From NCBI GenBank assembly GCA_011389515.1, contig JAABUA010000024.1, positions 1 to 43,349 on the forward strand: 43,349 nt of DNA, in the 5' to 3' direction. Shown here one piece after another: positions 8,625 through 15,954 of this stretch. Both the position numbers and the translations under genes were made by a program. This DNA comes from Desulfobacteraceae bacterium (GTDB lineage: Bacteria > Desulfobacterota > Desulfobacteria > Desulfobacterales > Desulfosalsimonadaceae). A model generated the notes under the pieces. That model was not told the origin of the DNA and made no database searches. It saw only the letters and a list, made by a program, of their open reading frames with translations. Numbering within the stretch: the stretch's first letter is position 1; each line of letters starts with the position of its first letter.

Positions 8625-11600
8625 TTACTCCTTTCGGGTCTCCCATGTGTGCGGCAGCGGCTGCACCGCATCTGCGGCAATGGATACCGCCCCCCAGTTT
8701 TGGTCCACTTTTCCGGCGATCGCAAACGGCCGGCCGCAATCGAGAAGATGGCAGAAGCGGTGGTAGGCTTTCGGGAAAAACACGGTTTCCACGATGCCGG
8801 TCTCGTCTTCAAATGTTACGAACTTCATGGGATCGCCTTTGCGGCTGGCAACCGTTTTTCCGGTGATGAGCCAGCCGGCGAACTGCACCCGGCGATTGAT
8901 ATGCCGGTGCATGTTGGCCGCCTTGATGAATTTTTCGTTATCCAGGGTCTTGGCAAGCAGGTCCATGGGATGGCTTTGGCACAAAAAACCGAGGACCTCA
9001 AATTCCTTTTGCAGCCTTTCAGGCGGGTTGTCATCGGGCAGGTTCGGCAGAGCGGGATGTTTGTGGGCAAACAGGGGCAGGGTGCCGATTGCATGTCTGC
9101 GGGCGCTGCGCCACTGTGAATGCTGCCACAAGAGTGCCGCCCTGTGCTTTTTGCCCGGGCAGAAGCGGTCTGTGGCCCCGCTGTGGATCAATGCCCGGGC
9201 TTCGGCTTCATCAGGACGGACGCGGCATAAAAAATCGGACATTCCCGCAAAACATGATTTTTTGCGTTCCCAAACGATGCGCTGCTGTGTGGCGGCAGAC
9301 AACGCCTTGATGGACAAAAAACCCACGCGCATGGTCCGGCCGCATCCTTTCCAGTGCACGTCGCTTTCCTCGACGTCCGGCGGAAGAATGTCAATGCCCA
9401 GGCGTTTTGCCTCGGACACGTAGGCAAACGTGGAATAAAATCCCCCCTGGTTGCTGATGACCGCAGCCATGAACTCGGCCGGGAAATGGGTTTTCAGGTA
9501 CGCGGCTTCAAACGAGATTTTGGCATACGACGCGCTGTGGGGCTTGCAAAAGGAGTACCCGTTAAAGCTCATGATCATTTTCCATATTTTTTCGATGGAA
9601 GCATCGTCCATCCCGCGCGCCCGCGCGCCATCGGCAAACCGGCCGCAATAGTCGGCCAGGTGGCGGCTGCGGTCTTTTTTGGACATCACCTTTCGCAGTC
9701 CGTCGGCATCGGCGTGGGAAAAGCCGGCAGTCGCAACGGCAACCCTCGATACGTCCTCCTGGAAAACCATCAGCCCGAAGGTCTCTGCCAGCACGCCGTC
9801 TGCCATCGGGTGGATCGCCTCCCACTCCCCCCCGTGCAGGCGGTGGATGTAGTCCTGGATCACCTCGTTGGCAGCGGGGCGGATAATGGAGGAGGCGATG
9901 ACCAGGTGTTCGAAATCGCCCACCCGGGTTTTCTGCTGCAGCATGCGCATGGCCGGGCTTTCGATGTAAAAGCAACCCATGGTGCCCCCTCTGGCAAGTG
10001 TGTCCTGGGTGGCATAATCGTCTTCCGGTACCCACCGGGACTCATTGATTGTGATGCCGTTTGCTGCCATGTTGGCTACGGCATCCCGGATTACCCCCAG
10101 GCTCCGGTTGCCCAGCAGGTCGATTTTTACCAGGCCCGCGTCTTCGATCGCGTCTTTTTCCCATTGGAGAATCGGCACCCCCTTGGGGGCCTGCTGCACG
10201 GGAGCAAATCTGTCTATGGGCCCCGGTGTGATCACAACTCCGCCGGGATGCACCGAAAGGCACCGCGGCAGTCCGATAATTTTCCGGGCGACAGACAGGA
10301 TTTCCGGCCACGGCTTTGGAAAATCGACTTCCCGCATCCGGGGGAGCGCGGTAACCTGTTTTTGGAAATCCTCGCCGGCATCGTCTGTATCATCCGTATT
10401 CCAATGCCCCGGCAGTCGTTTGGTCACGCGGGAGATCTCCCCCTCGGCCAGTCCGTATGCCCTGGCGGTTTCGCGCACGGCCATGCGGGGCTGAAAGCAG
10501 ACGTGATTGGAGACCATTGCCGCGCGCCCGGCGTATTTTTCCAGAACCGATGCGATTACGCCATCTCTTTCATCCCAGGCGAAATCCACATCAATATCCG
10601 GCGGGTCTTTCCGCCCCGGGTTTAAAAAACGCTCGAAGTAAAGGTTGTGCTTGACCGGGCAGACATTGGTGATGCCGAGACAATAGGCCACCAGGGAGGC
10701 AGCGCCCGAGCCCCGTCCGCAGGTGCGCGGGCTCTGTTGGACAATATCGGCAACGATCAGAAAATACCCGCAGAAACCCATTTGGGCGATAATGGTCAGT
10801 TCGTGTTCCAGCCTTTCCACAACGGTTTCCGAAATCTCGCCGTAGCGGCGGCGGGCGCCTTCGTATGCCGCATTGCGCAAATGGGCGGCCGCCAGTTCCG
10901 GTGGGCCGGCCTCCCACGGCGGCATGACCCGTCCAAAATCCGGGCGGGTAAAGGTAATGCGCTGGGCAAGGGCGTGCGTGTTTGAAACGGCCCCCGGGCA
11001 GACGGCAAAACGCGCCCGGTATTGTTCGGGGGAGCAGAGATGGGCATCCGGCGATGCCATGTCGCCGGGCCGGATCCGCCATATCGTTGTGCCCTTGTCA
11101 ATGGCACGAAGCACCCGGTGAATGGCAAAATCAGCCGGGTGATTAAAAAAGCTTCCCGGTGTGGCTACCAGCGGCGTCCTTGTGCGCCGTGCCGCCCGGC
11201 GCAGGGCATGATCCATAGAGAGCGGATGCCGCTCCATGGCGGCCGCGATATCTGCGCCCGCATCATGTCCGGCATACAAAAGGGTAGGGCTCGTGGTCAG
11301 CACCGCCAGTCCGCCGGAAAAATCAAGAATGCCGGATGCCAGATCAAATGCATCATCGCTGTGGCGCCGTGTCACCAGGCGGCAGAGATTTTCGTATCCG
11401 GAAATGTCTTTTGCCAGGCATACCGCCCGCGCCGGGGTTTTCCCATCGGTGATTTCCGCACCGATAATGGGGCGGATCCCCTCGTTTTCACAGGCATGCA
11501 GAAACGGCCATAACCCGCAAAGGTTGTCCGTATCGGTCATGGCCAGCCGATCGTAGCCGAGGGCCCGCGCATGGCGGCACACCGCCTGTACGCCGGAAAC

Positions 11601-11645
11601 CCCCCATAAAAACGAGTATCCGGAACGCACGGTTAAAGGAATCAT
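8625..11645 (-). CDS. dnaE2: DnaE2/ImuC-type error-prone DNA polymerase III alpha subunit
   Basis: C-family DNA polymerase of 1006 residues, shorter than replicative DnaE (~1150) and in the DnaE2/ImuC range. Order: PHP domain (1-~200), palm/fingers with catalytic Asp352 and Asp354 in PPDIDVDF, the third palm aspartate in VKIDLLGNRSLG, helix-hairpin-helix region, and C-terminal OB fold. It lacks the long C-terminal tail of replicative DnaE. PHP metal positions look degraded: Arg7 stands where the first His usually is (VRSGYSFLWG), and the usual TDHG block reads TDTD with Thr39. It starts 10 bases after the hemerythrin stop with no strong ribosome site, so translation is probably coupled. Placement downstream of lexA and an ImuB-like gene supports a role in SOS translesion synthesis. 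Confidence 0.88.
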   Translation of the reverse strand: MIPLTVRSGYSFLWGVSGVQAVCRHARALGYDRLAMTDTDNLCGLWPFLHACENEGIRPIIGAEITDGKTPARAVCLAKDISGYENLCRLVTRRHSDDAFDLASGILDFSGGLAVLTTSPTLLYAGHDAGADIAAAMERHPLSMDHALRRAARRTRTPLVATPGSFFNHPADFAIHRVLRAIDKGTTIWRIRPGDMASPDAHLCSPEQYRARFAVCPGAVSNTHALAQRITFTRPDFGRVMPPWEAGPPELAAAHLRNAAYEGARRRYGEISETVVERLEHELTIIAQMGFCGYFLIVADIVQQSPRTCGRGSGAASLVAYCLGITNVCPVKHNLYFERFLNPGRKDPPDIDVDFAWDERDGVIASVLEKYAGRAAMVSNHVCFQPRMAVRETARAYGLAEGEISRVTKRLPGHWNTDDTDDAGEDFQKQVTALPRMREVDFPKPWPEILSVARKIIGLPRCLSVHPGGVVITPGPIDRFAPVQQAPKGVPILQWEKDAIEDAGLVKIDLLGNRSLGVIRDAVANMAANGITINESRWVPEDDYATQDTLARGGTMGCFYIESPAMRMLQQKTRVGDFEHLVIASSIIRPAANEVIQDYIHRLHGGEWEAIHPMADGVLAETFGLMVFQEDVSRVAVATAGFSHADADGLRKVMSKKDRSRHLADYCGRFADGARARGMDDASIEKIWKMIMSFNGYSFCKPHSASYAKISFEAAYLKTHFPAEFMAAVISNQGGFYSTFAYVSEAKRLGIDILPPDVEESDVHWKGCGRTMRVGFLSIKALSAATQQRIVWERKKSCFAGMSDFLCRVRPDEAEARALIHSGATDRFCPGKKHRAALLWQHSQWRSARRHAIGTLPLFAHKHPALPNLPDDNPPERLQKEFEVLGFLCQSHPMDLLAKTLDNEKFIKAANMHRHINRRVQFAGWLITGKTVASRKGDPMKFVTFEDETGIVETVFFPKAYHRFCHLLDCGRPFAIAGKVDQNWGAVSIAADAVQPLPHTWETRKE

Positions 11646-11655
11646 GGCTGTTGGT

Positions 11656-12210
11656 TCAACTTACGTAGGTTTGTTCCAATCGATGTAAAAGTTCGTGAAA
11701 CGCCTCGTGCTTTCCCGGTCCGATACGCTCTTTTTCAAGCTGTTCGAACGCTTCAAACAGCTCTTCGTGCTTGTCCGGCCCGAGCAGGGAAGCCGCCATC
11801 GGGAAAAGCACATTTTCTTCTTTGTCGATGTGGCTGGTCAACAAGGCAACGTAATCACGGCCGGCTTTTTCAATTTTTTGGGCAGCGCTTTTATCCCCGG
11901 ACAGTAAATTTTTTATTCCATTCCTGAGTTCGGCAACAAGTTGCCGCCCCTGTTCGTGTTCCTGGAGCAAAACGCCGATGGGTCCTTGATCCCGCTGTAC
12001 TCCGGCAGATTCCAGTGCGGGAAATAAAAAATCCTCCTCTTTGCCATGGTGGCACCGATCGACAAAAACAGATAAGAATTCAAGGATCGCATTGAAATCT
12101 TCCGAATTGATTTCCTGGCCGTGTGCAGGTCTGGTGGACACAGCTTCAATAATCCGAAGCATGACTTCTATGCCCCGGTGTTCCTTTTCAAGCTCTGTGA
12201 TTGCTTCCAT
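11656..12210 (-). CDS. hemerythrin HHE-domain protein
   Basis: Four-helix hemerythrin-like protein of 184 residues that probably binds a di-iron centre sensing or carrying O2, NO or reactive oxygen. The ligand pattern is clear: His11 in EKEHRGIE, His54/His55 with Glu58-Glu59 in CHHGKEED, His85 in LLQEHEQG, and His127 with Glu131-Glu132 in SHIDKEENVLFP. GGAGGAACCCC precedes the ATG. It lies between the ImuB-like gene (144-base gap) and dnaE2 (10-base gap) on the same strand, which ties it to the SOS polymerase locus by position. Stress sensing or iron handling during damage is my inference; a chance passenger is possible. Confidence 0.9.
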   Translation of the reverse strand: MEAITELEKEHRGIEVMLRIIEAVSTRPAHGQEINSEDFNAILEFLSVFVDRCHHGKEEDFLFPALESAGVQRDQGPIGVLLQEHEQGRQLVAELRNGIKNLLSGDKSAAQKIEKAGRDYVALLTSHIDKEENVLFPMAASLLGPDKHEELFEAFEQLEKERIGPGKHEAFHELLHRLEQTYVS

Positions 12211-12354
12211 GGGGTTCCTCCATCGATAAAGGGTTTATATCCCGATGCCTTTTATTTGTACTTCCTCCGGCATTGTTTACGACAAGATAAGGGCGTTTGT
12301 TCCCTGCGGCAACCGCAGCCCGATGATTCCCGATCCCTGAGAGCCGTTCGCCGG
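12211..12354 (-). other. spacer between the ImuB-like gene and the hemerythrin gene
   Basis: This 144-base gap is the only sizeable break in the lexA-to-dnaE2 gene string. It holds a 6-bp hairpin (CTGCGG/CCGCAG, 12304-12318) without a following T run, so it is not a convincing terminator. A weak promoter on the minus strand (TTGCCG, 17 bases, TATCTT) is possible, so hemerythrin-dnaE2 might have a second start. Confidence 0.35.
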
Positions 12355-13548
12355 CTATTTTCCAAAGCTTCTCCCCATGCAAACCGCACCGCTGCCAAAC
12401 CGCCGCCGGATATCGTCTACGGCAGCAATAACCGCATCGCTTCGCTCTTCTTTTTTCTCCCGGCCAAAAAGCGTCAACTGCGGCTGGTGATGCACCGGTT
12501 TCCGGCAGGTCAGCCGGATGCAGCGCACTCTTACCCGGCGGGTCCATGCCATGTACAAAAGCCTCCGGGCGCTTTCAAAAAGAATGATGTCGTTGGCCGA
12601 AGGCGGACAGACGGACAGGTTGCGAAAACAGCGAAGACCGTCAATGTAATCGATCATGATGGAAAGGCTTTTTGCGGCTTTGCGGCGGCGGCGCAGCTTG
12701 TCCCCGATTTTTTCGACAAGGAGGTACACTGCGCCTTCCATCGTTTCCACTTCCCCGGTATCCTCCCCGAATACCCGGGATGCAATGATTTTATCGGGCT
12801 GTTGGCCGGCCGGCGCCACCGGCGTGTCATCGATGCCGCGGACCGTATCAAATATAAAGCCGGCGCGTTTTCCGAAAACCACTTCCAGCTGTTCGAAATC
12901 CAGGTCCGCCACCTGTTTGACCGAGGAAATGTTGAAATCGTTCAACTGCCGCAGGTCTTGGTCTTCCATTCCCGGGAGCAGGTGTACAGAAAGAGGGGAA
13001 AGAAACGCGTTCTCCTCGCCTTCCCCTACAACATACTCCCCCACGGGTTTGACCAGGCGGCTGGCGACCTTGGACACCAGCTTGTTGGGGGCCACCGACC
13101 ATATGGGGGCAAGCCCCAGGCTTTTTCTGATCTTCTGGTACATGCGCCAGGCAACGTCCACGGACGGTCCGAAAAGGCGGCTGGTGCCGCTTACATCAAT
13201 AAAAAAGTGGCCGTCGATTTCACCCGGTTCGGTCAAGGGGGAGAAGCCGGCCACTTCCCGGAAGACATCCCGCATGGCCCGCTCGTAACGGTCCGGGTGC
13301 GGGGGGCGCACCGCCGCATCCCGGCAGCAACGCAGGGCATCCTTTAAGGGCATGGATTTTCGTATGCCGCACTGGTAGGCTTCCTCGCTCATGTCATGGA
13401 CTGTGGCCCGCGCCGCACGTTCCTGGGCGATAATCACCGGGCGCCCTTCAAGCCCTCGGTCCACCATGCGCTCCACGGCCACGGCAAAATCCGCGATATT
13501 CAAATGCACCACGCTTCTTGCACGCAGCGGCTTTGCAACGGCAAACAT
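12355..13548 (-). CDS. imuB: ImuB-like, catalytically degenerate Y-family polymerase
   Basis: Y-family (DinB/UmuC-fold) protein of 397 residues. Aligned by eye to E. coli DinB, the first catalytic Asp (HVDMD) is Asn17 in HLNIADFAVAVE, and the SLDEA block reads EIDGHFF, keeping Asp112 but replacing the catalytic Glu with Gly113. Two of three metal-binding acids are lost, as in ImuB, which acts as an adaptor rather than a polymerase. Near the C-terminus QLTLF (357-361) is a canonical beta-clamp-binding pentapeptide. The start at 13548 has GGGGT upstream and lies 4 bases after the DUF72 stop. The likely role is to bring the clamp and DnaE2 together for mutagenic translesion synthesis. Confidence 0.85.
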   Translation of the reverse strand: MFAVAKPLRARSVVHLNIADFAVAVERMVDRGLEGRPVIIAQERAARATVHDMSEEAYQCGIRKSMPLKDALRCCRDAAVRPPHPDRYERAMRDVFREVAGFSPLTEPGEIDGHFFIDVSGTSRLFGPSVDVAWRMYQKIRKSLGLAPIWSVAPNKLVSKVASRLVKPVGEYVVGEGEENAFLSPLSVHLLPGMEDQDLRQLNDFNISSVKQVADLDFEQLEVVFGKRAGFIFDTVRGIDDTPVAPAGQQPDKIIASRVFGEDTGEVETMEGAVYLLVEKIGDKLRRRRKAAKSLSIMIDYIDGLRCFRNLSVCPPSANDIILFESARRLLYMAWTRRVRVRCIRLTCRKPVHHQPQLTLFGREKKEERSDAVIAAVDDIRRRFGSGAVCMGRSFGK

Positions 13549-13552
13549 CGCT

Positions 13553-14416
13553 TTACCCCGTATGCCGTCCGCCGCCGGGCGTTTCCACCTCCAGCCCGGC
13601 ACTGCAAAGAAGGTCGATCATGGTGCGGGCGTTTGCCGGCGCCTGGGCGCGGACATGGTTGTTGAAAAAAATGAAACCCCTTTTTGCCCGCAGGGACATG
13701 GACAGAATTCGGGCCTTGATCCATTGTTTGAGCTCGGGTTCCGTGTAGTCATAGTCAAACTGGTTTTGCATGTTGCCGGAGCGCCACCCCGCGGCATTTC
13801 TGCCATGAAACCGGATATAGAAAAACTCCGGGCTGGTAACCACGTCTGTCGGCGGAAACAGGTCCGGCAGCTGCGGTGCATCCACTGCTGCCAGGGCAGC
13901 ACCGCGCGCGGCCAGCCCTTCATATACCTTTTCCGTGGCCCAGGATTTGTGGCGAAACTCCACGGCAACCGGAAGCGGCCGCAGCCGGTCGAGCAATGCC
14001 GCCAGGTAGCGCCGGTTTTTTTCGCAGCGGTCGAAAAAGGGGGGTAGTTGCACCAGGATAGCGGCAAGGCGTCTTTCCTGGACAAGCGGCGCGATGCCGT
14101 CGCGGAAGCGCCCCACCTGGCCTGGCCAGCCGTCCGGATCGATTTCATGGGTCATGGTACGCGTCAGTTTGGCGGCAAACATGAATTCAGGGCCGGCTGC
14201 CTCGCACATCCGCGCAATGGATTCGGCCTTGGGGATCTGGTACCAGGTGTAATTGAGCTCGGTGACGGAAAAAATACCTGCATAATACGGCAGCATCTTC
14301 CCCCCCGGGGTGCCCGGCGGGTAAAACCCGGCCTCCATCCATTCAGTGTAGGAATAGCCGCTTGTGCCCACCCGTATGCGGCAGGCCCGGTCCGGCATTG
14401 GTTCCGGCAACGTCAT
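13553..14416 (-). CDS. DUF72 (YecE-like) protein
   Basis: TIM-barrel protein of 287 residues in the DUF72/COG1801 family, recognised by VGTSGYSYTEW near the N-terminus, FYPPGTPGGKMLPYYAGIF, FMFAAKLTRTMTHE and FIFFNNHVRAQAP near the C-terminus. The biochemical function of the family is not established. Its ATG overlaps the lexA stop (ATGA) and its stop lies 4 bases before the ImuB-like gene, so it is embedded in the SOS operon, in the slot where lexA-imuA-imuB-dnaE2 cassettes carry imuA. It has no RecA-like P-loop and so is not an ImuA homologue. Confidence 0.88.
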   Translation of the reverse strand: MTLPEPMPDRACRIRVGTSGYSYTEWMEAGFYPPGTPGGKMLPYYAGIFSVTELNYTWYQIPKAESIARMCEAAGPEFMFAAKLTRTMTHEIDPDGWPGQVGRFRDGIAPLVQERRLAAILVQLPPFFDRCEKNRRYLAALLDRLRPLPVAVEFRHKSWATEKVYEGLAARGAALAAVDAPQLPDLFPPTDVVTSPEFFYIRFHGRNAAGWRSGNMQNQFDYDYTEPELKQWIKARILSMSLRAKRGFIFFNNHVRAQAPANARTMIDLLCSAGLEVETPGGGRHTG

Positions 14417-15081
14417 GGCTGCAGCCCCTGCATGACGTCCGGTCCGCGGTGAATGCCGATTACGCGCCCCTGGACCAGAATTTCGTCAAAGCGGTAGTGC
14501 ACAGCCTCGTAAGCTGGATTTTCGGGCTTGAGCACAATATGATCGGCCCGGGCGAAAAAGCGCTTCACCGTCGCCTCCTCGTTTCGGATCAGCGCCACCA
14601 CGATTTCTCCGTGTTGCGCATACTGCCTCGGTTCGCATATGGCCAGGTCCCCGTGGAGGATGCCGGCGCCGGTCATGGAATTCCCTTTTACGAAAAGGGC
14701 GAACAGGTTGTCCCCCCGGTAAAGCTCGCCGTCTACGACAACGCTTTCCTCCCATTCCTGCTGGGCGTACATGGGAAGTCCCGCGGTGATTCGCCCGATA
14801 ACCGGAACTTCCCGCCACCGGTGAACGCCCTCGGCCTGCCGGTTCTGGTTGACCAGGTAAATGTTTCGGCCATAGCGCCCCTTTCGCCTCACCAGTCCCT
14901 TTTCCTCCAGGATTTTCAGGGTCTGGGCCACGGCGGTATGACTGATTTCCAGATCGTCGGCAGCCCGGCGAAGCGACGGGCTTATCCCGGTTTCGGCAAT
15001 CTGCTTCCGAAAATACGTTAAAATACGCTGCTGTTTATGGGTTACCTGTATTTTTCGATGAGGCTGCACGGGCAGTTGCAT
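14413..15081 (-). CDS. lexA: LexA repressor
   Basis: SOS repressor of 222 residues. The N-terminal winged helix covers about 12-80 (QQRILTYFRKQI, SHTAVAQTLKILEEKGLV). The S24 peptidase part has the Ala100-Gly101 autocleavage site in GRITAGLP, Ser135 in KGNSMTGAGI and Lys173 in EATVKRF. The recognition helix differs from E. coli LexA, so an E. coli-type SOS box is not expected. It heads a minus-strand operon with the DUF72, ImuB-like, hemerythrin and dnaE2 genes. A weak TAAGGA lies 10-15 bases before the ATG. A single lexA copy is visible, and whether this is the global or a dedicated repressor is open. Confidence 0.93.
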   Translation of the reverse strand: MQLPVQPHRKIQVTHKQQRILTYFRKQIAETGISPSLRRAADDLEISHTAVAQTLKILEEKGLVRRKGRYGRNIYLVNQNRQAEGVHRWREVPVIGRITAGLPMYAQQEWEESVVVDGELYRGDNLFALFVKGNSMTGAGILHGDLAICEPRQYAQHGEIVVALIRNEEATVKRFFARADHIVLKPENPAYEAVHYRFDEILVQGRVIGIHRGPDVMQGLQP

Positions 15082-15137
15082 GGCGCTTTTTTCCTTACTT
15101 GGTTCGTTTTTTCAACCCGGATACGCTTTTACAGAAA

Positions 15138-15166
15138 AGAATAAAAAATCGAAATGTAAATGTCAA
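15138..15166 (-). promoter_or_regulatory. predicted lexA operon promoter
   Basis: On the minus strand a perfect -35 TTGACA (15166-15161) is 17 bases from TATTCT (15143-15138), which lies about 55 bases upstream of the lexA ATG. Repeated TTTAC elements flank and overlap the -35, which suits repressor control. Confidence 0.65.
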
Positions 15167-15193
15167 TGTAAAGTTTTTGTAAAATTATGTAAA
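15156..15193. repeat. four phased GTAAA repeats over the lexA promoter, candidate LexA operator
   Basis: GTAAA occurs at 15156, 15168, 15179 and 15189, that is at 12, 11 and 10-base intervals, about one helical turn each. Read on the lexA strand the pair around the -35 is TTTAC-N7-TTTAC, a direct repeat with the geometry of the alphaproteobacterial GTTC-N7-GTTC LexA site but a different half-site. Operator function is inferred. Confidence 0.45.
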
Positions 15194-15275
15194 AAAACAC
15201 GATTGCTTTACCTCTTTCCGGAAAATCCGTTTATGGTTCCAAGGAAAAGACTGTATTTGACAGCATCGCCGAAGA

Positions 15276-15296
15276 GATTACTTTACTAGTGTAATC
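15276..15296. promoter_or_regulatory. inverted repeat upstream of the hypothetical gene at 15355
   Basis: GATTAC (15276-15281) and GTAATC (15291-15296) are perfect 6-bp arms around nine bases that contain another TTTAC. A TTGACA at 15257-15262 lies in front, so the repeat would sit over the -10/start region of a plus-strand promoter. It shares TTAC/GTAA half-sites with the lexA promoter repeats. Confidence 0.4.
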
Positions 15297-15354
15297 GAAT
15301 GGCATCATGGTTGCCGGTGCTATGGCAAATAACGCTTTAAAAGGAGGCCCGCCA

Positions 15355-15780
15355 ATGCAGGATAAAGGAAATCTTCAAAAAAAAATGCAGGAACAGATTG
15401 ATTGCTTTGCCGGTACGGATTACCTCACCCAGCTTGGTGCGGTCAAAAACGAACCGGACAAGGAGCAGGCGCCGCTTAAATGGCTGGCCCTGGCCATATT
15501 GTACGGCATCAACGAAAACGCGAAAAAAATAAAAATAGAAAAAAACGAAGACGGCAGCAAGCGGCTCATTGCCGAGTTCAGGGATTTTGACCTTCCTTCG
15601 CCCGGCGACGACGTTGTGGATCTGATCTTCGAAGATTTGCGCCAGATGACGCATATTGACGCCGATAAGGGCAAAATTTTGCTCAGCGTCGGCGTTCGCG
15701 ACAGCAGCATCGAACTGGAGGCCAAGTTGAAAAGGGAAGATGGGAAGGAAAAAATCGTCCTGAAGTTTCCGGAAAAATAA
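15355..15780 (+). CDS. hypothetical protein, small, charged
   Basis: No family recognised. The protein has 141 residues, is highly charged, and has no signal peptide, membrane segment or cysteine motif (one Cys). It has a Gln/Lys-rich N-terminal helix, a central segment KWLALAILYGINENAKKI and beta-rich charged repeats toward the C-terminus ending KIVLKFPEK. AAAGGAGG 10 bases before the ATG sets the start. It is divergent from lexA across a 273-base region with an inverted repeat near its promoter, so co-regulation with SOS genes is possible but unproven. Confidence 0.7.
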   Translation: MQDKGNLQKKMQEQIDCFAGTDYLTQLGAVKNEPDKEQAPLKWLALAILYGINENAKKIKIEKNEDGSKRLIAEFRDFDLPSPGDDVVDLIFEDLRQMTHIDADKGKILLSVGVRDSSIELEAKLKREDGKEKIVLKFPEK

Positions 15781-15954
15781 AGAGGTGCATCAAGGCTGCA
15801 GCGGATTTGAAGAAAAAAGGACCTTCTTTCATGATGAGCGCCAAGGAATGATACAAGAGCCAGTGCCGTACATTATGATGAATTTGCATGAATCATGGGG
15901 ACGTGGTCCCTGTATTCCGGAGGAATGAAGATATATTGCGCGGGAGAAATGTGT

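Noticed and set aside
9354-10625. 423-codon plus-strand frame opposite dnaE2
   Set aside because: Shadow of a high-GC3 gene; no recognisable motifs.
8625-11645. Replicative DNA polymerase III alpha (DnaE1)
   Set aside because: At 1006 residues it is too short, lacks the C-terminal tail, has a degraded PHP site and sits in a lexA operon.
12121-13347. 408-codon plus-strand open frame opposite imuB
   Set aside because: Composition is unnatural (many His, Arg, Gly, Pro), it has no ribosome site and no domain, and it mirrors a well-supported Y-family gene.
12355-13548. Active DNA polymerase IV (DinB)
   Set aside because: Two catalytic acids are replaced, so an ImuB-like adaptor fits better.
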